Assembly (NCBI GenBank): GCA_009823505.1
Contig: VZQC01000601.1
Span: 52,236 to 116,235 of the forward strand
Direction of reading: 5' to 3'
DNA: 64,000 bases
DNA from: Rhizomys pruinosus
Taxonomy: Eukaryota; Chordata; Mammalia; Rodentia; Spalacidae
Each line of letters opens with the position of its first letter. The stretch's first letter is position 1. The notes beneath the pieces were generated by a model. It searched no databases. It was not told the DNA's origin and saw nothing but the letters and a program-made list of their open reading frames with translations. The translations under genes and the position numbers were made by a program. Of the stretch, positions 57,112 through 64,000 are shown one piece after another.

Positions 57112-57366
57112 TCTTTTTTTTTTTTTTTTAAAAATTTTTAAATTTATTTCTGTATGTGTATGAATGTACTGTCTGCACGCAAGTTTGTGCACCCGTGTCG
57201 TGCAATGCCGCGGAGGTCAGAAGAGGGTGTCGGATTCCCCTGGAACTGGAGTTCTCCTGGAATTGGAGTTTCAGACGGTTCTCGGCCGCCATGTGGGTGC
57301 TGGGGATTGAACCCGGGTCCTCTGCAAGAGCGTCGGCGCTCTTACCTGCTAGGCCATCTCTCCAGT
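57112..57366 (-). mobile_element. B2 SINE, reverse, internal-duplication subfamily
   Basis: T-run, 'tgtatgaatgtactgtctgc', two copies of the 'ctcctggaa(t/c)tggagtt' segment, 'gattgaacccgggtcctctg', end 'ggccatctctccag'. Confidence 0.93.
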
Positions 57367-58095
57367 AGAATGTGTACATGAGCCTTCCAGTTGGCCTCAG
57401 CCCTGTCTCTCTGCTCTGACATGCTCCACTGAGAAGTTGTATGCTCCCACACTCAGTCATCAAGAACTCGCTGTGATTCTACCCGCTACTTTCAAGGGAA
57501 ACTAGTCTGATCTCTTGGCGTGACAGGAAAAGCGCTTCACATCTTATTAGCCAGTGGATGAGATATAAAATCAGTTTCATGGTAGAGGAACACCCTGGAG
57601 GTTGATCAGTTTGTCAGAATAAATAGGCCTCTCCTGACACAAAGACATTCAATTCCTTTTTACCGGTACTATGAAGAAAGGATCATAAAGAAATAACAGA
57701 GCAAAGAGCTCGTACAGGGGAAAGCCTCCTGGGGGCCCCAGCATGCAGAGGGGAGGCACGTGCTGGAGAGTACACTGGTGACCACAACATCAATTCATGC
57801 GTTGGTGATGACAGCATTAATTCATGTGCTAATGTGTTACTATTTTGAGACTATAATTTCAGTACAGAGGTATCATACAGTCCGCTCTGTTCACTTAAAT
57901 AACTGGAATCTGTTCTGTACAAGTGGCAGAACTATCCGGAAGGTCTAGTATGGTCCCGAAAGTGTTTTGAGCACACAAGGGGCTTGTACAAATGCATAGG
58001 ACTTCGGTTCCCAAACCATGCCTCACAGTACCCCCTAGGGTGCCTCAGAAAACCTGCAGGGTGCACTGGGATATCTTAAAAACTTGAGGAAAACA

Positions 58096-58257
58096 GCTGG
58101 GTGTGGTGGATCACTCCTTTAATCCCAGCACTCGGGAGGCAGAGGCAGGCGGATCTCTGTGAGTTCAAGGCCAGCCTGGTCTACAGAGCGAGCTCCAGGA
58201 CAGTTGGAACTAAAGGGAGACCCTGTCTCAAACAAAGACCAAAAAAAAAACAAACCC
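58096..58257 (+). mobile_element. B1 SINE with long target duplication
   Basis: gctgggtgtggtggatcact body. aaaacttgaggaaaaca flanks it on both sides (58079-58095 and about 58260-58276). Confidence 0.93.
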
Positions 58258-58421
58258 AAAAAACTTGAGGAAAACACACTGATCACCAATACCAGGAGGC
58301 GCTATAAAGGTAGGAATACCTCAAGGCCATCCCTATTTTATCACAGGACCCCGTTCTCACTCTCTCTTTCTCTCTCCCCTCCATTTATTACCCTTCTCCA
58401 TGTAATCCATGGTAACTGTCA

Positions 58422-58563
58422 CTTTTTGTTTGTTTCTGAGATAGGGTCTCCCTGCAGCCCCAGCTGGTCTGGAACTTGCCATGTACTGGCCTTAATTTCA
58501 CAAAGATCTGCCTGACTGTGCCTCCCGAGTAATGGGATCAAAGGCATGTGCCCACACTCTTAG
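58422..58563 (-). mobile_element. B1 SINE, reverse, shortened
   Basis: 'tgagatagggtctccctgca' to 'tgcccacactcttagct' with a small internal deletion. Confidence 0.85.
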
Positions 58564-58711
58564 CTTTAACTATTTTTTTTAAACAGAATTTTAAAAGTTT
58601 TAAAATATTGTAAAAATAAGAAGAGCTTATACAATAAAGATATAAAGAAAAAGGTTTTGTATAGTGTGTTTATACTTTAGGCCAACTGTTATTACATAAA
58701 AGTAAAAAAGT

Positions 58712-58906
58712 TGGGGTTGGAGAGATGGCTTTGCAGTTAAGAGCACTGGCTGTTCTTGCAGAAGACCTGTTTGAATTCCAGCACCCACATGGTGGCTAAC
58801 AATGGTCTATAACTCCATTTCCAGGGAATCGATGCCCTCATCTGTCCTCTGAGGGCACTGCACAACACAGGTGCACTTACACACATGCAGGCATAACACT
58901 CATACA
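58712..58906 (+). mobile_element. B2 SINE with target duplication
   Basis: ggggttggagagatggcttt to 'cataacactcatacacata'. aaaagtaaaaaagtt precedes and follows the element. Confidence 0.93.
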
Positions 58907-59484
58907 CATAAAAAGTAAAAAAGTTATAAAATAATACAAAGTGTAAGTTGCAATATGCTAAATTTAATTGTTGAAGAATTTATGTATCTATCATATTTGC
59001 CAGTCTGTCTGTCTAACAATATAGTATAGGTTAAATTCACAGTGTGTCCCGAAATCTGCAGCAGTTTGCAGTGACATCCTGGGACTTCACATTTGTTCAT
59101 AAGTGCTCTTTGTATCACCCAGAGCCACTTCTAGCCCTGACAGCTCTGTTCTATGTCAGAGTCCCAGGTAAGAATATTTGAAATGCTATACTGGCTTTAC
59201 TACATCTATGTTGACATATATTTAGGTAGACAAATCTTGCCATTGTTTGAGAGCTACCCACAGTCTTTAACATGTTAGCTTTCTGCACAGGTCTAGGAGC
59301 GACAAGTTAAACCACACCCTGAGGTGTTCAGTGGGCTGTACCTGTGTAAGCACACCCCATGATATACCCGTTATGTGACAAAATTCCATACTGACTTCAT
59401 GTCAGGGAATATTCTCATTATTAGAGAATGTATGGCTATAATGTATGGCTGTATTCAAAATTTAGACCTGGACAACATGTAGGA

Positions 59485-59487
<3 letters not shown>

Positions 59488-59557
<70 letters not shown>

Positions 59558-59562
59558 TGTGA
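59488..59562. repeat. (TG)n microsatellite
   Basis: About 75 bp of TG with two A interruptions. Confidence 0.95.
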
Positions 59563-59574
59563 GACTTGCCCTTA

Positions 59575-59650
59575 ACCCCAACACTCAGGAAGCAGAGGCA
59601 GATAGATCTTCGAGTTCGAGGCCAGCCTAGTGAGACATGGTTTAAGCAAC
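59575..59650 (+). mobile_element. B1-like fragment
   Basis: 'cccaacactcaggaagcaga' to 'cgaggccagcctagtgagac'. Head and tail are missing. Confidence 0.6.
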
Positions 59651-59677
59651 AACACCTGCCCCCCAAATATTGATAGG

Positions 59678-59905
59678 GATGGAGATGTAAGTCAGTTGGC
59701 AAAGTGCATGCATAGCATCGAGAAGCCCTGGGTGGGATCCCCAGCACCTCATGTATTGGACATGGTGGTACTAGTCTGTGATGTCAGCACTCCATAGGTG
59801 GACGCAGGATGATCAAGATTTCAAGGTCATCCTTGTGGACATATTGACTTCAAAGCCAGCCTGGGCTGCATGAGACCTATCTCAAAACTGATAACAAAGT
59901 AAAAA
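59678..59905 (+). mobile_element. B4 SINE (ID-B1 dimer)
   Basis: ID-like head 'gggatggagatgtaagtcag', 'agccctgggtgggatcccca', then a B1-like half with 'gcctgggctgcatgagacct' and an A-rich tail. Confidence 0.8.
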
Positions 59906-61687
59906 TAAAAATATATAGTTTAGTGTTTCCAAATAGAGCGTTTGCAGTCAGGGAGCCCTGGGGACAGGCTCTTCTGCTCTAGTCTGTGATCCTGGCATCT
60001 CTTTGTTTCCTGTTTTTGCATGACAGGATAATAAATATTGAACATAGTTTCAGACTATAAACGCAACAAGAAATAGTTTTTTTCACAGGGTTATCATGCT
60101 TTATGAAAAACCAAAATGTCTAGAAGTGTATGGGGACAGTAAGCCCCTTGTAATTAAAGTCTACTTATGATAGTGGTTATCATGTGAGAATCTAGGACCC
60201 CACTGGAAACGACAAGCCTTTGTCACACTGTGAGACTATTTATGGAGAGGGATACTGGCCCCACTGGCATGCACAGGCTCGCTGCCGTCAGTTCCCTAAA
60301 CCACCTGTGTGTCCATCTTTTAACATCACATCAGTGGAACTATTTTTGATTGATAGCTAAGTCTGGTTTCTCATACGCCCATAATGGACGCACTCGAAAG
60401 GAGACAGATGCATATCTTCTCTTTGGAAGCATGGGAAAGAACCCAAGGAATAGCTGCTGATATAGTCAGAGCATGCAGGGGATGCTGATCAGTGGCCAGT
60501 GACAGCAGGTTGCTACCTACAAGAATGGCCCTTGAGATAAGATTTTGATCCTTAAAGTTGAACGATCTCAGCATGAAACCCCAAATTTCTTTGTGCCTGC
60601 TTTCTGTTGCAACTGTGCCCGTAATAAAAGCATCCTATTATATGTTTATTTTTCCTCTAGAGTTCTAAAGGTCCAGGTTAAAAGAACAGGAGGAAATCAA
60701 ATACCATCGTAGGATCTTCTCCATTGATGGAGGAAACATCAAAAGCATGAAGCGAGTATGCGTTTTTTGCTTTCTTGGGACAGAAGAAACAAGATTCTTT
60801 CTCACTGGTGACTGTCCTGAAGGTGGCAGCAGAGATACATACATTCTGCTTGGCGTGTGACGCGTCGGCGGGGACGGGGCGCAACTAGATGCTGATAGAT
60901 GTGAAACTCACCCTGACAGGACAGCACTGCTGAGTGGAAATGGCGTTAGGTAATAATGTGGGAAACCACGAATTTGAAAAGAGGAAAGTGCAATTATTTC
61001 AAGTATATATACACTTTAAAATCACAGAATCTCAGAGTGGAAAGAAAACGGCGACGTATGCAAACGAACCAAGGCAAATTGTTTACAAAGTGCATTCTCC
61101 AAATGGCCAGATAAAAATTTCAAAAAGGCTGGGGATAGAGTTCATGGACCAAATTTCTTTGCATTTCTCAAATTCTATAGTAATGACCCAAGGATGGCAG
61201 AAGAGGGACATCCAGTTCCCTGCAAAGTTCTGGCAACTATCACCGTGTCCCATAAAGTTATGTTGTGTTACCTTTGAGATCTTGAGCAGGTCCTGGTTTA
61301 ATTTACACGCATGGGTCTCTCAAAGGGACTTTTCCCACACCATCATTTACCTCACTAATGCCTGTGTACACACATATCCCAAGTTTCAGACTTGCAGCCC
61401 TAATTCCCACGCTGGGTGTAGATGTGAGTGAGTGGGAGACCTTATCATCCATTTCAGAACAAGGGCTTCACAGAGAGACCTCAGGCCCATTCTGCTTGCT
61501 TCCAACAGAACTGACCTTGGAACCTCTGACTGAGGAGCTTGGTAAATAACTGGATGGAGCCTGTGTGCTGGGAATTAAACTATCTAGTTCATTAGTAGAC
61601 ACAAAGGTATTGAAATTTACTTCCATAAAGTAGTTGTTTGGTTTTTGACAGCTTTACTGGAATATAATTAGCAATCATGGATTTTTT

Positions 61688-61847
61688 ATTTTTGGTGTTT
61701 TTGAGACAGCATCTCTCTGTAACCCCAGCTGTCCTGGAGCTCGATATGTAGACCAGGCTTGCCTGGCCTTGAACTCACAGGGATCTGCCTACCTCTGCCT
61801 CCTGAGTGCTGGGATTAAAGGCATGTGCCACCATGGCCAGCTAACAG
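61688..61847 (-). mobile_element. B1 SINE, reverse, with 13-bp target duplication
   Basis: tcatggatttttt at 61675-61687 and 61848-61860 flanks a reverse B1 ending 'tgccaccatggccagct'. Confidence 0.94.
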
Positions 61848-62046
61848 TCATGGATTTTTTTAAAACAGTTCATGTGTTTGTTGAATGGATTACACATGTA
61901 TTTGTATGAAAGAACAAATTCAAAAGACATAAAAAGTGCATTGTGAAGAATAATATCCTAATATTAATAACATCTGGGCTTCCCAGACAAAGTCAGGTGC
62001 TTGTGTGTCTGCTGTTCCAATAACATTTTATACATTCAAGCACCTG

Positions 62047-62216
62047 TTTGTTTGTTTATTTATTTATTTATTTACTTTTTAGAGACAGGGTCTCCCTATA
62101 GCCCCAGCTGGCCTAGAACTTGCTATGTAGACCTGGCTGGCCTGGATTTCACAGAGATCCACCTGGTTCCGACTCCTGAGTGCTGAGATTAAAGGCATGT
62201 GCCACCATGCCTGACT
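62047..62216 (-). mobile_element. B1 SINE, reverse
   Basis: (TTTG)n/(TTTA)n tail, 'gagacagggtctccctatag', end 'tgccaccatgcctgact'. Confidence 0.92.
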
Positions 62217-62251
62217 ACATGCTATTTTTGAACAACATTGGCCTATAAAAT

Positions 62252-62502
62252 CTTTTTTTTTTTTTTTTGAGACAGGGTCTCCCTGCAGCCCCAGCTGGCC
62301 TGGAACTCACTCCATAGACCAGGCTGGCCTCGAATTCACAGAGATCTGCTTGCCTCTGCCTCCCGAGTGCTAGGATTAAAGGCATGCACCACCACACCCA
62401 GACTTAAAGATGGTTCTTAGCTTCGATGTGGGTACTGGGAATCAAACTTGGGTCTTCTGCAAGAGCAGTTGGCGCTCTTAACTGCTCAGCCATCTCTCCA
62501 GC
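62252..62502 (-). mobile_element. B2-B1 fusion SINE, copy 3, reverse, with 10-bp target duplication
   Basis: T-run, reverse B1 (to about 62402), then directly the reversed B2 head ending 'ccatctctccagc'. The junction reads 'cacccagacttaaagatggt'. cctataaaat at 62242-62251 and 62503-62512 flanks the whole composite, and nothing duplicates at the internal B1/B2 junction. Confidence 0.93.
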
Positions 62503-63360
62503 CCTATAAAATATCTTATGATACATTGTGTGCAACACGTTGGTTTTCACTTAATGTATCTCACAGCTGTTTCATATTAGCACCGACTGTGTTCAATCCA
62601 AGCAGCTGTGTAAAATTCCAATCGACTGTGTTCCTTGATTGGATAAGCAGCCCTTGTGATGAACACTTAGATCCTTTCCATGTTTTGCTGTTATGAACAA
62701 AGCCATGGGGACTCTTGTTCCATGGGCCGTTTTGTATGTGTGAAAGGGAACCTGCAGGATGTATTTGTGAAAGTGAAGTGGCTAGGTCAAAGGGTGTCTG
62801 CGAGGGGTGGGAGTCATGTGTGAACTCAGACCTGAGCAAGGCTTGGGCAAGCCCACTCCCTCTCCCCACCCCCATGTGCTGGTACCAGTGACTATGCTTC
62901 TTTCTGAAGCTGCATTGAAAATAACCTCAAATGAATCCCAGAGCTTCTGCTAAGAGCTTTGAATACATGTGTGTAACCTGTGGGACACATTCCTGACTAT
63001 GGAAATAACTCAGAACCACTTCTAAACAGCATCCTTGTGCCTGAACAAGGTGGCCTGGGGGCATCCCACCCCGTCCTTCCCAGATCCTCTCTCCCACAGG
63101 CTTTCACTTTAGTGGATTTAGCACATCGGAGGTCCTGGTTAGAAGGCTGCAGAAAGGAGACGGGACAGTGCCAGCTTCCATATCCTGTGGTGTGTCCTGG
63201 GCCTTAACTTGGTAGGCTTGACCCTCGATAGTCTACCAAGTATCTTAGAGCAGTGGCTCACCAGGGGGACACAGGGAATGGGGGCCAGGCTCAGTTTATG
63301 ACAGCAGTCCTCTATCCCGGCTTCCTTCCTGGCTTCCTTATTTATATTAGCTATAAGCAT

Positions 63361-63517
63361 TTTTTTGGGGGGGGGCTCTTTTTGAGTCAGGGTCTCCCTG
63401 TAGCCCCAGCTGTCCTGAAACTCGCTTTGTGGACCAGGCTGGTCTTGAACTCACAGAGATCCACCTGGCCTTGCCTCCCAAGTGCTGGTATTAAAGGTGC
63501 GCACCACTATTCCTGGA
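63361..63517 (-). mobile_element. B1 SINE, reverse
   Basis: T/G-run, 'gagtcagggtctccctgtag', 'ctggtattaaaggtgcgcac'. Confidence 0.9.
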
Positions 63518-63534
63518 AGCTGGAAGCATTTTTT

Positions 63535-63763
63535 ATTAATTAGTATTTTTATTTTATGTATATGGGTGTATTGCTTGCATATATGTAAGTGCACCCATGT
63601 CATGCAGTGCCTGCAGAAGTCAGAAGAGGGCGCTGGATTCCCTGGAACTGGAGTTACCAGCTCTAGCTGGTTATCAGCCACCATGTGGATGCTGGAAATC
63701 GAACCCAGGTCCTCTACAAGAGCAGCCAGTGCTCTTAACTGCTGAGCCACTTCTCCAGCCCCA
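63535..63763 (-). mobile_element. B2 SINE, reverse
   Basis: A/T tail, 'tatgggtgtattgcttgcat', 'gctggaaatcgaacccaggt', end 'gccacttctccagcccc'. aagcatttt-like flanks suggest a target duplication. Confidence 0.93.
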
Positions 63764-64000
63764 GGAGTAAGCATTTTAAAGGACACTTCCCATGGTGACA
63801 GATGCTGTCTTCTAATGACTCTCATGGCTTCCTTTGTTTCCAAAGGTTAAAGTAGCATTTTCTTGCAAGCTGACTTGATGTACTAACACGCACATGTTCA
63901 TTTAAACAAACTTCTTGGGGGGCGAATTTTGTCTCTGAGAATCCTGCTTACTGTCTTGGAAGGCCCACCTAGTTCTGCTTTCAAATGAGCATTTCCCAGA

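Larger units (their letters stand above)
49957..64000 (-). other. PRKN: PRKN intron 9 (partial)
   Basis: At least 14 kb, rich in LTRs and SINEs. Stretches with nothing recognised: 49957-50394, 50866-51760, 51836-52064, 54304-54835, 55134-55343, 57367-58077, 58925-59487, 59906-61674 (includes a 165-codon frame with no known domain at 60934-61431), 62513-63360 and 63764-64000. Confidence 0.85.

Noticed and set aside
60934..61431. 165-codon frame as a coding gene
   Set aside because: No recognisable motif, plain intronic context and no conserved start or splice evidence.

Overview
The window is mammalian nuclear DNA from a muroid rodent. B1, B2, B3, B4 and ID SINEs are everywhere, together with rodent-type ERVL-MaLR LTRs and L1. 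The B1 copies commonly end in an 'agctggggctacagggaga' type tail that does not look like the standard mouse or rat consensus, so I suggest a muroid other than Mus or Rattus and do not name a species.

The only host protein-coding gene I can support is the 3' end of PRKN (parkin RBR E3 ubiquitin ligase), on the minus strand. Three coding exons have correct splice sites and the expected human exon lengths: exon 10 (84 bp, 49873-49956), exon 11 (118 bp, 24201-24318) and the coding part of exon 12 (113 bp, stop at 10727). Together they encode the end of the IBR domain, the REP linker and all of RING2 with its catalytic cysteine. A SINE-free stretch down to about 8830 is the likely 3' UTR. Everything from 10840 to 64000 outside these exons is PRKN intron 11, intron 10 and part of intron 9. 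PRKN is known for giant introns and a common fragile site in human.

Layout: 1-4803 is a 39-bp minisatellite with about 61 identical units in its core. 4804-8600 is intergenic DNA with LTR and SINE remnants. 8830-10839 is the PRKN terminal exon. Intron 11 holds a B1 tandem triplet, a B4 and a 5.8-kb degenerate L1 with target-site duplications. Intron 10 holds a CREM retrocopy with a B2 joined to its 5' end inside one target-site duplication, a U1 snRNA retropseudogene nested in that retrocopy, an ORF2-less L1/HAL1-like element, several local duplications, a 35-bp minisatellite and an ID SINE whose A-box segment is repeated seven times. Intron 9 holds an LTR with a 15-bp minisatellite at its end, a complete MaLR-type provirus (2 LTRs, Leu-type primer site, 5-bp target duplication, a 427-codon open frame with an internal 60-bp repeat) and many SINEs.

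No gene network is visible beyond PRKN. The interesting content is mobile-element biology and local DNA rearrangement: a recurrent B2-B1 fusion SINE (three copies sharing one junction, two with target duplications around the whole unit), a probable template-switch chimera (B2-CREM), SINE and LTR segments turning into tandem repeats, and near-identical local duplications.
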